NCBI GenBank assembly: GCA_026692845.1
Contig: JAPLNM010000040.1
Coordinates: 1 to 64,000, forward strand
From: Planctomycetota bacterium
GTDB taxonomy: Bacteria > Planctomycetota > Planctomycetia > Pirellulales > Pirellulaceae
Direction of reading: 5' to 3'
DNA length: 64,000 nucleotides
Positions 46,512 to 55,198 of this stretch are shown here, in pieces. Position numbers and translations under genes: made by a program. Below the pieces are notes generated by a model, which worked only from the letters and a program-made list of their open reading frames with translations, had not been told where the DNA came from and searched no databases. The first letter of the stretch is position 1, and every line of letters starts with the position of its first letter.

Positions 46512-47720
46512 ATGATGAGCGTCGGTGAAAACGGCTTTGGAGAAAATGCGGAAATGAGTGCTAGTTCCGCGGACGATACTGGCAACTTCGACTTACCACC
46601 GAGTGGACAATCGAGTAGTTCCAACTCTGGCTTCGATTTGCCGCCTGGACAAGGTGGCGGAGTAAGCTATGAAGATGGTGGCAACATCGAATCGAGCGTA
46701 TCGGCACAATTGCTTGAGTGCAAGAAAAAAATTGAACAGAAGCTTGTCGAGGCCGCGTCCTCCAATGCCATGTCGATTGCAAGGATGAGGAATGTTGACA
46801 GCGCTGGTGTTCAGGGTGTCGGAATCTCGTCGTCTTGTGCCTTCCTCGGTGGCGAGGCAAGTCTGATTGTCTACGTCGAAAGCAGCGCGGATGTAGAGCA
46901 AGTCCGCCGTGAGCTTGTTGACGTTATGGGCGTGCGAGCGGCTTCTAGCGATTCGATTCCAGTGGAGGTAGAAGTCACCGGGCCAATCACCGCCTACACG
47001 ACCAATAAATCGAAATTTCGGCCCGCCCCAGGCGGTGCATCGGTCGGCCATTTCCAGATCACGGCTGGCACAATCGGCGGTTGGGCTCGCGGTAGAGGCG
47101 ACGACCGCAGACGCCGTCTGTTGATGCTTTCCAACAATCACGTGTTGGCCAACTCCAACGCAGGTAAGTTCGGTGATTCCATCATACAGCCGGGAAGTGC
47201 TGATGGCGGCCTGAACCCGGCGGATCAAATCGCCATCTTGGAACGGTTTATACCCATCAACTTTGCAGCAGGCTCCACCAACTTTGTCGATTGCGCAACA
47301 GGATGGTGTTGGCCGGATCGGGTTCGTCGCGACCACGTGCATCACAGCGGGAGCGTGACGGCCAAGTTTTTCCGGATCGGAAATGCGCCAATCGAACCAG
47401 TGGCCAATATGCTCGTAGGGAAGACCGGCCGGACGACAGATTTGACTCAGGGAACGGTTCGTGCGACAGGTGTAACGGTAAACATCCGCTTCGGTTCGGC
47501 TGGTGTGGCAACATTCGTTGACCAATTCTCGGTCCGATCCACAACCTCTGGAGCATTCGCCGGACCTGGTGATTCGGGTTCCATCGTTTGGGCAGTCCGT
47601 CAGGGCTTGCCGCCGGTCGGTTTGCTGTTTGCCGGTGGTGGTGGAACTACTTTCTGCAATCGAATCACACGAGTGTATGCCGCACTGCAAATTGACCCTT
47701 TTGAGCTGCCATTGATCTAG
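46512..47720 (+). CDS. Nal1-like trypsin-fold serine protease
   Basis: 402 aa; GGAGAG lies just upstream of ATG 46512 (Met2 also possible). Residues 1-60 are Ser/Gly-rich with two FDLPP motifs. Residues 70-165 form a small domain with GVQGVGI, SLIVYVESS and VEVEVTGPITAY. The protease domain follows: His in LSNNHVLAN (about 208), Asp probably in NFVDCATGW (about 259) and Ser in GPGDSGSIVW (about 355). No signal peptide is seen, so it is probably intracellular. In conflict-system NTPase operons such proteases act as effectors; here it lies head-to-head with a STAND-type NTPase kinase. Confidence 0.88.
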   Translation: MMSVGENGFGENAEMSASSADDTGNFDLPPSGQSSSSNSGFDLPPGQGGGVSYEDGGNIESSVSAQLLECKKKIEQKLVEAASSNAMSIARMRNVDSAGVQGVGISSSCAFLGGEASLIVYVESSADVEQVRRELVDVMGVRAASSDSIPVEVEVTGPITAYTTNKSKFRPAPGGASVGHFQITAGTIGGWARGRGDDRRRRLLMLSNNHVLANSNAGKFGDSIIQPGSADGGLNPADQIAILERFIPINFAAGSTNFVDCATGWCWPDRVRRDHVHHSGSVTAKFFRIGNAPIEPVANMLVGKTGRTTDLTQGTVRATGVTVNIRFGSAGVATFVDQFSVRSTTSGAFAGPGDSGSIVWAVRQGLPPVGLLFAGGGGTTFCNRITRVYAALQIDPFELPLI

Positions 47721-47887
47721 TCAGCGAAACTTGATAACCGCCGGACAGTGCGACCTATCTCCATTGGCCGGGCTCGCGGACAATCGAGCATATTGACCCA
47801 TGGCGCATTTATCCGTAAAGTAAATTGCCGTCGTGGATCTGAAAAAATTAGCCTCGCATCAATACCCCCATGGACCAGGAGAAGCAC

Positions 47888-48151
47888 ATGAGTGAAAACG
47901 CAGCGATGTCCTACGAGCCCTCCGACGACAACCAGTTTTTGATTGGTGGAGTTAAAGGTGCATTTGCAAAAGCTCAATCCCAATTGCTAAGCCAACCAGG
48001 TGTTAAAGGTCTGGGCATGACAAAAACACCCGCTGGGCAAGACGTGATCGTCGTCTATGTAAAAAACGCACTTGTTATCGCAAAATTGCCGTCGAACGTC
48101 GATGGATTCCCTGTGATAGGCGAGGTGACGGGCGATATCGATGCTCTTTGA
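47888..48151 (+). CDS. Small protein matching the protease's N-terminal domain
   Basis: 87 aa from ATG 47888, supported by AGGAG seven bases upstream (ATG 47870 would add six residues). The whole protein parallels residues about 98-165 of the neighbouring protease: VKGLGM with VQGVGI, VIVVYVKN with SLIVYVES, and FPVIGEVTGDIDAL with IPVEVEVTGPITAY. It has no protease domain and no membrane segment. A stand-alone prodomain-like protein next to its protease could be an inhibitor or folding helper. Function inferred only. Confidence 0.8.
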   Translation: MSENAAMSYEPSDDNQFLIGGVKGAFAKAQSQLLSQPGVKGLGMTKTPAGQDVIVVYVKNALVIAKLPSNVDGFPVIGEVTGDIDAL

Positions 48152-48341
48152 GTCAGCAGCAGATCACATCCTGTTGCCAGATTCATTCGCGATGCTCGAT
48201 TACATCATTCCATGCGGGCGAGCGGACTTCTCACTAGCAAGTGCCGTTTTTTACCACGGCAAAACCCCGAGGACAGTTCCCCCGTAAGAGCATGTTCGTA
48301 AATTCTATTAACTCAGTTTTAGGTCTTTAATCGGAATAATC

Positions 48342-49169
48342 ATGGCTAGGAAGAAACCGTCAAGTCGCAGCGCAAGCGAATCATCAGAAAAGCTGATGCG
48401 ATCCTGTGGGACAAAACGACCGTCTCACTATGAGATCATGCGTAACGACCAACGACTCGCCGCTTCCAGTCGGCGTATGCGTGCTACCCAAGGCATTTTT
48501 ATTGATATTCAATTCATACACATAACGTCGGCAAATCGTGGCGTGATTTCCGCAGCCAAGCGGAAGAATCAGGTTGCTGTTCTTAACAAGGCGTTCCAGC
48601 AGTACATGATTGAGTTTGCTTACTCTGAGGATCAAGTGCGTATCGTTGAGAGTGACCGTTGGTACTCTATGGATATTGGAAGTTCCGCTGAGCGCGAGGC
48701 AAAGATGGCATTACACGGTAGTCCGGAACGTCATCTGAATTTCTACACTGCAGGCTTGACGGGTGGGCTTCTTGGCTGGGCGACTTTCCCATGGGACTTA
48801 GCTGGTGATCGAGTAATGGACGGAGTTGTGATGCTAGACGAAACACTTCCGGGTGGTTCGGCATCCCCTTATAACCTTGGTATCACAGCGGTCCATGAAG
48901 TGGGGCATTGGCTTGGTCTTTATCATACATTCCAGGGCGGCTGTAACGCACAGGGTGACCACGTTGGCGATACTGTCGCACATGCCGAACCAAATTTTGG
49001 AACTCCCGATGACACTTTACCCAATGGGTCCTGCCAGGTTGGCCAACTTGCTCCCGTTCACAACTACATGAACTACTGTGACGACCGTTGGCTTAACTCG
49101 TTTACGAGCCAGCAAATTGACCGAGCAAAGAAGCATGTGGCCGAATACCGTGCGGGGTTCATTCGGTGA
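48342..49169 (+). CDS. M43 (pappalysin/cytophagalysin-like) zinc metalloprotease
   Basis: 275 aa. The extended zinc motif HEVGHWLGLYH (about residues 184-194) fits HExxHxxGxxH of metzincins; the Met-turn is in HNYMNYCDDRWLNSFT, typical of M43. Conserved Cys (in GGCNAQGDHVGDT and GSCQVG) also fit M43. The N-terminus is basic and Ser-rich, with no signal peptide, which is unusual because most M43 enzymes are secreted. Third gene of the plus-strand protease set. Confidence 0.88.
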   Translation: MARKKPSSRSASESSEKLMRSCGTKRPSHYEIMRNDQRLAASSRRMRATQGIFIDIQFIHITSANRGVISAAKRKNQVAVLNKAFQQYMIEFAYSEDQVRIVESDRWYSMDIGSSAEREAKMALHGSPERHLNFYTAGLTGGLLGWATFPWDLAGDRVMDGVVMLDETLPGGSASPYNLGITAVHEVGHWLGLYHTFQGGCNAQGDHVGDTVAHAEPNFGTPDDTLPNGSCQVGQLAPVHNYMNYCDDRWLNSFTSQQIDRAKKHVAEYRAGFIR

Positions 49170-50116
49170 GGTTGGCAAAAGATCGTTTCAGACTGAACTA
49201 TAGGGCGATTCAAGCCTTATCAACACGACTTGGGGCGGTTTGAGTTGCAGAAAATCGCATTTTTGAGACGCAAACCTTTTTGTGTCTCACAGATGCAATG
49301 CAAATCATCTTCGCCCCTCCGCAAGACCAATGAGCCCTTGCAACATCAGACAACCCACTGGGGCATCCCCAATTCCACAGCGGAACAGCTGACTCGCAAT
49401 ACCGTCCAATTAACATTTGGACGGTTTCACAGTTATTCTGAGCACGTGGATCCGCACCCACCAGCTTCTTACCTCTTTCTTAAACTTGGCGAACTTAGCG
49501 CCTTTGCGGTAAGTTTGGGATGCTTATTGACAGCCCAACACCGTCAAATCGACATTTTTACGGTCTCCGGGAAATCCGCTTTCGGATGTATTGGTTTTCC
49601 ATCGTAATCCCACTGGATTTTTTCGAGCCAATAAGCCTTTCAGTGTAGAGCCATTGTCCCCAATGGCTCCACCCGCCGCGCAAGCGGCGGCGTCTTATGG
49701 TTTTCGGCTGCTTGTCTAACTGGCCACGATACCTTCAGGTTCCGATCGATTTGGGGACAATCGATCCACCAAAAAGCCTCGGTTCCTGATCTGAAGAACA
49801 TAAATATTCGCCGATTGGAGTCGCAGCAGGGTAAGCGTACAGCGGCCAAGTCGGTCTTTTGGGGCCGAGGGGCTAGCAAATTGAGCTAAGAAGAGTCACT
49901 CGCCATGGCCGTCCGGGGCACCTGATCCCGGAGGGATGGAGGCAATTAGCCGGTGGTAAGCGCAGCGCCACCACCGGAGACGTTCGTGGCCCAGCGGGCC
50001 AGAATGTTGGTATCAAGCGATTCCCCACAGACTCGCACCGTCCCCGAAGGACGCTCTGACCGTAGGACTCTAGGAGCCCACGGCTATTGCCCTGCGAACA
50101 TGCCCCTTTCGCTTTG

Positions 50117-50277
50117 CTATTTGCCCTGGCGTAGCTCCGCACGCACCCGCCGCCGTGCAGCTTGCACAACAGCCGTATCGGCCTTATCGCGTCGCGCTTG
50201 CTCGCAGTACCACGCATCGCCTTTCGGATGCGCTGCGGTCCAACGATCCGATAGGCGGTTGTATGCGTACGCATCCA
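50117..50277 (-). pseudogene. Possible C-terminal coding remnant
   Basis: A frame of about 53 codons reads as normal protein (AYNRLSDRWTAAHP, then EQARRDKADTAVVQAARRR) and ends at a stop, but its upstream end runs into the 32-bp palindromic array without a start. It may be the end of a gene cut by the repeat expansion. No family recognised. Confidence 0.3.
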
Positions 50278-50283
50278 GTATTG

Positions 50284-50468
50284 TACGACGGACTTCCAGT
50301 CCGTCGTACCCATTGATCGATGGACTGGAAGTCCGTCGTACCCATTGATCGACGGACTGGAAGTCCGTCGTACCCATTGATCGACGGACTGGAAGTCCGT
50401 CGTACCCATTGATCGATGGACTGGAAGTCCGTCGTACCCATTGATCGACGGACTGGAAGTCCGTCGTA
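50284..50468. repeat. Array of six palindromes with 32-bp period
   Basis: Five 32-bp units plus a leading 25-bp half unit. Each unit has a hairpin GACGGACT-3 nt-AGTCCGTC and a constant linker CCCATTGATC. The first palindrome is in the opposite orientation (TTCC against GGAA centre). Linkers are identical rather than variable, so it is not a CRISPR array. Period is not a multiple of three alone, so the translated repeats are accidental. Confidence 0.9.
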
Positions 50469-50639
50469 CAGTTAACGATACAACAGCCGTACGCTCACCC
50501 CAATTTCTCAGCGGAACGGCGCAAGCCGTCCGGTGACGACACATCGGGAAATCGCAAGCATGCGGCAACCCACCGTGCGCTTACTTTGGCGCGTCTGGTT
50601 TACTGGGAGTCGCGTGGTTGGCTCGGCGACTACCGATCG

Positions 50640-50800
50640 AGGGTTTGAACGTTTCGCCAAGCGACGGTTCCCGTCAAATCGATTCTTCGCTTGATTAAGT
50701 CCGTTGATACGATCAGGCTGGTCATCTGTGTCGCGAATGAGAACAACTGCATCGACATCATCAAACAGATTTCGAATAACACTTGGAAAGAAACCGGGGA
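50640..50800 (-). pseudogene. Possible gene fragment
   Basis: A minus-strand stretch reads VIRNLFDDVDAVVLIRDTDD then QPDRINGLNQAKNRF, which looks like coding sequence with a nucleotide-binding or toprim-like Asp motif, but it has no start and is flanked by repeats. Identity unknown. Confidence 0.25.
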
Positions 50801-51020
50801 CAGTCCCCAGGTCAATTAGGCGTGGTTGGGTTCCGATCGAGGTGCTTGATTGGGGCGGTGCCGGGTACTGGCCATGCCCGCGGCTTGCGCCTAGGCGGCT
50901 CACGGGGACGCCTGCGGCGTTTGATGGATTAGGGTGCGCGTTGGTTTTGAGTAGGAAAGAAGGTGGTCTCATCTCCGGTACGTGCGGGCTCGGAGGCCCA
51001 CACTACGCGAGGAAGGAACA

Positions 51021-51092
51021 GACGCGAGCAGACGCGAGCAGACGGATCGGACGGATCGGACGGATCGGACGGATCGGACGGATCGGACGGAT
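51021..51092. repeat. Short tandem repeats (10 bp twice, then 9 bp)
   Basis: Two copies of GACGCGAGCA (51021-51040) are followed by at least five copies of GACGGATCG to 51092. They lie upstream of the sugar-phosphate transferase start and would encode Asp-Gly-Ser if read in frame. Confidence 0.85.
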
Positions 51093-51214
51093 TCTGCGGG
51101 TTGCGCCGGTGGGCCGAAAGAGATGGAAATCCCCTTGGGGATTACCCGATACTCAAACGGAACGGATTCCCCCAGGTTGTTCCTTGGAACGAACCAACCA
51201 CTCACGAAACCAAG

Positions 51215-52600
51215 ATGATTTCGCCGACAACTAGTCCAATCCGGTCCGCCTTTCCAGCGATTCAGATCGCTTTGGATTTTTTGATCATCGGCCTGTGTTA
51301 TGTCGCGTTTGTCGCCTGGCAGTCCCCTTTGACGGCTATCCCTCCTCTCCAGACCGCTTTTTTGGCGGCGCTGGGGTTCGTCATCGCGGGAGAGTTTCTA
51401 GGGGTGTTCCATACCGGACATCACCGCCCGGCCGATTACGACATTCTGTTGATTAGCGGATCCTGGCTTCTAGGGTTTGTCCTCGCCGTTTTTGGGGGGC
51501 TGATGCTCAGTCCCCTCAGAGAGCCGCTGAGCAACAACAATCTGGTCCTATGGTTCCTCGTCTCGCTTTTGTTTGTTTTGCTTTCCCATATGCTCTCGCG
51601 GGCGCTGTTCGCTTGGATGAGCGAGCGAGGGTGGACCTCTCGCCGCTGTGCGATCCTCGGAAACAATGAACTTGGACGGCATCTTGCCGACGCGGTGGCT
51701 TTCGATCGCGATCTAGGAATCCGCGTCGAAGGCATCTTCGATGAGAACGCCCGGAGGCATGAGCGGGGACTTCATGAGGGGGGATTTGAGGACTTGCTTG
51801 TGGCGATCGGTCAAAGAAAAATCGATACGGTTTTCATCGCCGTACCGATGAGCATGGACGAAAAGATTCGAGCCTGGATCGATCGTCTTGCCGACACGAC
51901 CGCTTCGGTTTACCTAGTCCCGAATCTCGACGCGTTTGATTATCTCTATTCGCGTTGGGGATTTGTCGGCGGCCACACGGTGGTGAGCATTTTTGAAACG
52001 CCCATCTATGGGGTCGACGGGTGCCTAAAACGCGCTCTGGATATCGCCTTGAGTATTTTTGGCCTACTGCTTTCTGCACCGATTCTTTTGATGGCCGCCT
52101 TGGCGATCAAGCTCACGACCATCGGACCGGTCCTCTTTCTTCAGCGCCGCTATGGGCTCGATGGCAAAGAGATCTCGGTTTGGAAGTTCCGAACCATGAC
52201 GACGATGGACGACGGTTCGGACGTCAAGCAAGCCACGAAGAACGACCCGAGGGTAACGCCGATTGGCCGATTGCTTCGTCGGACCTCCTTGGACGAGTTG
52301 CCCCAATTGTTCAACGTTTTGATGGGAACGATGTCACTCGTTGGCCCTCGACCTTATGCCGTGGCCCACAACGAGCAGTTCCGAAATTTGATCCGAGGCT
52401 ACATGCTCAGGCACAAGGTTAAGCCGGGAATCACCGGCTTGGCCCAGGTCCTTGGAAGCCGACTCGAGACCGATACGGTCGAGAAAATGCGAGCCCGCAT
52501 CGAATTGGACCATCGCTATATTCGCGATTGGTCCCTCTGGCTGGACCTGAAAATCATGGTCAAAACGATCGCTGTCGTTCTTCGACAGCAAGCCCACTGA
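51215..52600 (+). CDS. Polyprenyl glycosylphosphotransferase (WcaJ/undecaprenyl-phosphate sugar-1-phosphate transferase)
   Basis: 461 aa from ATG 51215; the frame runs open to 50963 across repeats and is cut. N-terminal membrane segments (about four, residues 15-130), a CoA-binding-like Rossmann domain (CAILGNNELGRHLADAV), then a re-entrant helix and the bacterial sugar transferase domain: WKFRTMTT, RLLRRTSLDELPQLFNVL, GTMSLVGPRPYAVAHNE and KPGITGLAQVLGSR. It moves a sugar-1-phosphate onto undecaprenyl phosphate to start a glycan repeat. Wzm/Wzt at 17515-19718 could export such a product, although the two loci are far apart. Confidence 0.92.
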   Translation: MISPTTSPIRSAFPAIQIALDFLIIGLCYVAFVAWQSPLTAIPPLQTAFLAALGFVIAGEFLGVFHTGHHRPADYDILLISGSWLLGFVLAVFGGLMLSPLREPLSNNNLVLWFLVSLLFVLLSHMLSRALFAWMSERGWTSRRCAILGNNELGRHLADAVAFDRDLGIRVEGIFDENARRHERGLHEGGFEDLLVAIGQRKIDTVFIAVPMSMDEKIRAWIDRLADTTASVYLVPNLDAFDYLYSRWGFVGGHTVVSIFETPIYGVDGCLKRALDIALSIFGLLLSAPILLMAALAIKLTTIGPVLFLQRRYGLDGKEISVWKFRTMTTMDDGSDVKQATKNDPRVTPIGRLLRRTSLDELPQLFNVLMGTMSLVGPRPYAVAHNEQFRNLIRGYMLRHKVKPGITGLAQVLGSRLETDTVEKMRARIELDHRYIRDWSLWLDLKIMVKTIAVVLRQQAH

Positions 52601-52798
52601 ATTAACCAAAAAACTTCCAGTTTTTCGAGGTTGTACCGCAGTCGGTTGGAACGAAATGACTAAAATTCCATCCGTAAGTACACACTCCGGGCTTCTGTGC
52701 GTTCCTGGGTTCTCTTGGTCGCTTGCCGACGATCGGAACCTTCGGGCGAAAGCTTCGGAACAGGATCGCTGGTCAACGTTTCCAAGGGTTGAAAAAAG

Positions 52799-53692
52799 AT
52801 GCGTTGGGAAGGTAGAGATGAATCAAAGAATGTCGAAGATCGCCGTGGGTCGGCAATGCCCGTCGCAGGGATGGCAGGCGGCGGATTGCTGTTCCTGATC
52901 CTCACGGTTGTGATCTCGATGCTTCTGGGGAGCAATCCGAGGCAGTTGATTGAACAAGCTGGTCAGCAGCAGCAATCTCAGCAAAATCGCATGCCGCCAT
53001 CGGCAGAGAACGATAAAGATGCCAATCTCAAGAAGTTCGTCGGCGTGGTGCTCAAGGACAACGAAGACGTTTGGACAAAGCTCTTTCGCGAGAAATTGAA
53101 TGCTCGGTACGAAGATCCTAAGTTGGTGATTTTCAGCGGCGCGGTCCGCTCCGCCTGCGGAGAAGCTTCCGCAGCCGTCGGGCCCTTCTATTGCCCTGGC
53201 GATAAGAATGTTTACCTCGACTTCGACTTCTTCCGCACCATGGAAAGGGACCTGGGAGCCAAAGGGGAGTTCGCCATGGCGTTTGTCATCGCGCACGAGA
53301 TCGGGCACCACGTTCAGAACCAAATGGGCTTGTCGATGAATATTCAGAAGATGCAGATGCAAGCCAGCCAAGAAGAGGCCAATCAATTGAGCGTTCGCTT
53401 GGAGTTGCAAGCCGACTATCTAGCAGGCGTTTGGGCCCATCACGCCCAGGAGATGAAGGGGATTCTTGAGAAAGGGGACATCGGAGATGCGATCAATACC
53501 GCTCAAAGAATCGGTGATGACGTGCTCCAGAAGAAGGCCACCGGGCGGATTCGCGAAGCGGCCTTCACCCACGGCAGCGCTGCGGCTCGGGAGTATTGGT
53601 TCACCCAAGGGCTCCAATCCGGAGACCTTGAGGGAATGATGAAAACCTTCGAACTCCCATTCAGTCAACTTGACCCGAAAAACATGCGATAA
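52799..53692 (+). CDS. YpfJ-type neutral zinc metallopeptidase
   Basis: 297 aa. One membrane helix (GGGLLFLILTVVISMLLGS, about 28-46), a Gln-rich linker, then the metallopeptidase domain with zinc motif HEIGHHVQNQ (about 164) and the typical AACGEASAAVGPFYCP-like region (SACGEAS, FYCPGDKNVYLDFDF) and ELQADYLAGVWAHH. This is the YpfJ/KPN_02809 family, membrane-anchored, function unclear. Confidence 0.9.
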   Translation: MRWEGRDESKNVEDRRGSAMPVAGMAGGGLLFLILTVVISMLLGSNPRQLIEQAGQQQQSQQNRMPPSAENDKDANLKKFVGVVLKDNEDVWTKLFREKLNARYEDPKLVIFSGAVRSACGEASAAVGPFYCPGDKNVYLDFDFFRTMERDLGAKGEFAMAFVIAHEIGHHVQNQMGLSMNIQKMQMQASQEEANQLSVRLELQADYLAGVWAHHAQEMKGILEKGDIGDAINTAQRIGDDVLQKKATGRIREAAFTHGSAAAREYWFTQGLQSGDLEGMMKTFELPFSQLDPKNMR

Positions 53693-54048
53693 CCAAGCGA
53701 CTTGGAAACCAAAAGAATAAGGCCGTGTCAACCGCACGGCCTTTTTCTTTGGCTCTCCCGCAGAATTTGTGGGTGAATAAAGGTCTAAGAGCCCTGAAGT
53801 GAAGCATTTTCCACTATGCCGATCCGTTGTATGCCTGATCGCGTTTAACAGCCAGCCGTAGGCGTGCTGGTCGTCGAAGATGGCAAGGAATCCAGTACGC
53901 CTGCGGCTGATTGTTCAACGAAGCTTGCGGATGAGATCCAACGACGTTTTGGAGGTCGTTCAAGAGGGGGATCCGCCGTAGAGGATTCGGTTCCGGTAAG
54001 AAGTCGGCACATCGCAAGCCGAAAACGCCCCACGGCAAGGGGCCTAAG
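53693..54048. other. Gap with terminator and no gene
   Basis: After the terminator the stretch to the tRNA gene shows no supportable gene. It holds one or two frames made of tRNA-flanking sequence only. Confidence 0.5.
53719..53751 (+). terminator. Rho-independent terminator after the metallopeptidase gene
   Basis: Stem GGCCGTG / CACGGCC with loop TCAACCG is followed by TTTTTCTTT. It stands 30 bases after the stop codon. Confidence 0.9.
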
Positions 54049-54130
54049 CGGAGGACACGGGGATCGAACCCGCAACCCCTTACGGGGCACATCATTTCCA
54101 ATGATGCCGCTAACCATTCGCTTATCCTCC
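54049..54130 (-). tRNA. tRNA-Ser (anticodon GGA)
   Basis: Cloverleaf by eye: acceptor GGAGGAT with GTCCTCC, discriminator G, anticodon stem ATCAT/ATGAT with loop TTGGAAA giving GGA, a class II variable arm (TGCCCCGTAAGGGGT-like) and T-stem GCGGG/CCCGT with TTCGATC loop. G73 and the long variable arm fit tRNA-Ser. CCA is not encoded. Confidence 0.96.
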
Positions 54131-54169
54131 AAATGGTCGACTTTAAAACCTTACGCTCGGTTTTTCTCT

Positions 54170-55198
54170 ATGAATGACTGCCGTCGCTGGATCTATCGTA
54201 AAAATTCCACCTCCTACGACTTGGTTTCCGACCCCCGGCCGGCCCCGAGCCCGACGGATCTCAAGCCCAATGAATGCCTCGTGGCCGTCCGAGCCGTCTC
54301 GCTGAACTACCGAGACCGCATCCAATGGCGAAATCTTGCTGGCAGAAACGTAGACGGCGCGGTGCCCGCCTCGGATGGAGCCGGCGAGATCCTCGCGGTC
54401 GGATCGGCCGTCTCGCGATTCGAACCCGGCGAGCCTGTCGCCGCGTGTTTCTTCCCAACTTGGCGGTCAGGGAGGTTTGACCTGCGATTTCACCAAGCGG
54501 ATCTCGGTGGGAATTTGGACGGAATGCTCCGAGATTATGCGGTATTTGACGAAAACGCATTGGTCCGAGTCCCCGACGGCTGGAGTTTTGCCCAAGCGGC
54601 CACGCTTCCCTGCGCGGCAGTTACGGCCTGGGTGGCCCTGGTCCGTCGCGGAAACCTACAAGCTGGGCAATCGGTCTGTGTTTTGGGGACCGGTGGGGTG
54701 TCGATCTTCGCCCTGCAATTCGCCAAACTCCTCGGGGCCAAGGTTGTGGTCACCTCGAGTAGCGATGCGAAACTCGAGCAAGCCCGCCAACTGGGCGCCG
54801 ATTACGGAATCAACTACCGGGAAACACCTGAATGGTCTAAGCCCGTTTGGGCTTGGTCCGAGGGCCGAGGGGTCGACCATGTGGTCGAGGTCGGTGGACC
54901 CGGAACGCTTGAACAATCGATGAAATCGGTGGCCGCCGACGGGCACATCGCCTTGATCGGAGTTCTGACAGGTTTTGGCCCACCGACGACGAACCTCTTC
55001 CCGTTGGTAGCTCGCAACGTCAGGCTCAACGGTATCTATGTCGGTTCGCGTGAGGACTTCGAAGCGATGGTCAGATTCCTGAACTTGAATCGTCTGACAC
55101 CCCAGATCGATCGAACATTTCCATTCGATCAAGCACCGGCAGCTTTCGAGTATCTTGAATCGGCTTGCCACTTTGGCAAGATCGTCATCGAGTTGTGA
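54170..55198 (+). CDS. Medium-chain dehydrogenase/reductase, zinc-independent quinone-oxidoreductase type
   Basis: 342 aa from ATG 54170; the upstream extension to 53864 would cross tRNA-Ser and is rejected. GroES-like N-terminus (VRAVSLNYRDRIQWR, GEILAVGSAVSRFEPGE), then NAD(P) fold with GTGGVSIFALQFAKLLGAKVV-type nucleotide motif (GTGGVSIFALQ). No Cys/His zinc pattern in the active region, so a quinone reductase/enoyl reductase-like member. Its 3' end overlaps the convergent gene by 14 bases. Confidence 0.88.
   Translation: MNDCRRWIYRKNSTSYDLVSDPRPAPSPTDLKPNECLVAVRAVSLNYRDRIQWRNLAGRNVDGAVPASDGAGEILAVGSAVSRFEPGEPVAACFFPTWRSGRFDLRFHQADLGGNLDGMLRDYAVFDENALVRVPDGWSFAQAATLPCAAVTAWVALVRRGNLQAGQSVCVLGTGGVSIFALQFAKLLGAKVVVTSSSDAKLEQARQLGADYGINYRETPEWSKPVWAWSEGRGVDHVVEVGGPGTLEQSMKSVAADGHIALIGVLTGFGPPTTNLFPLVARNVRLNGIYVGSREDFEAMVRFLNLNRLTPQIDRTFPFDQAPAAFEYLESACHFGKIVIEL

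Larger units (their letters stand above)
49170..51214. other. 2-kb gene-poor, repeat-rich region
   Basis: No complete gene can be supported. Contents in order: palindromes at 49649-49668 (AGCCATTG/CAATGGCT) and 49673-49690 (CCGCCGC/GCGGCGG); a typical planctomycete repeat with CCCGGAGGGATGGAGGC near 49925; a possible coding fragment at 50117-50277 (minus); a 32-bp palindromic array at 50284-50468; the GCAAGCCGTCCGGTGA element at 50521-50536; a possible coding fragment around 50640-50800 (minus); a piece of the 156-bp repeat family at 50857-50903; and 9-bp tandem repeats at 51041-51092. This forms the right border of the unusual block. Confidence 0.7.

Noticed and set aside
49230-49607. 125-codon plus-strand frame
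   Set aside because: No domain, composition like noncoding DNA, no ribosome site.
50284-50468. CRISPR array
   Set aside because: Linkers are identical, units are palindromic with reversed orientation at one end, and no cas gene is in the window.
54049-54130. tRNA-Ser as an integration site for a mobile element
   Set aside because: No integrase gene and no second copy of the tRNA end were found.
53864-54169. N-terminal extension of the dehydrogenase gene
   Set aside because: It runs through tRNA-Ser on the other strand and has no family similarity.
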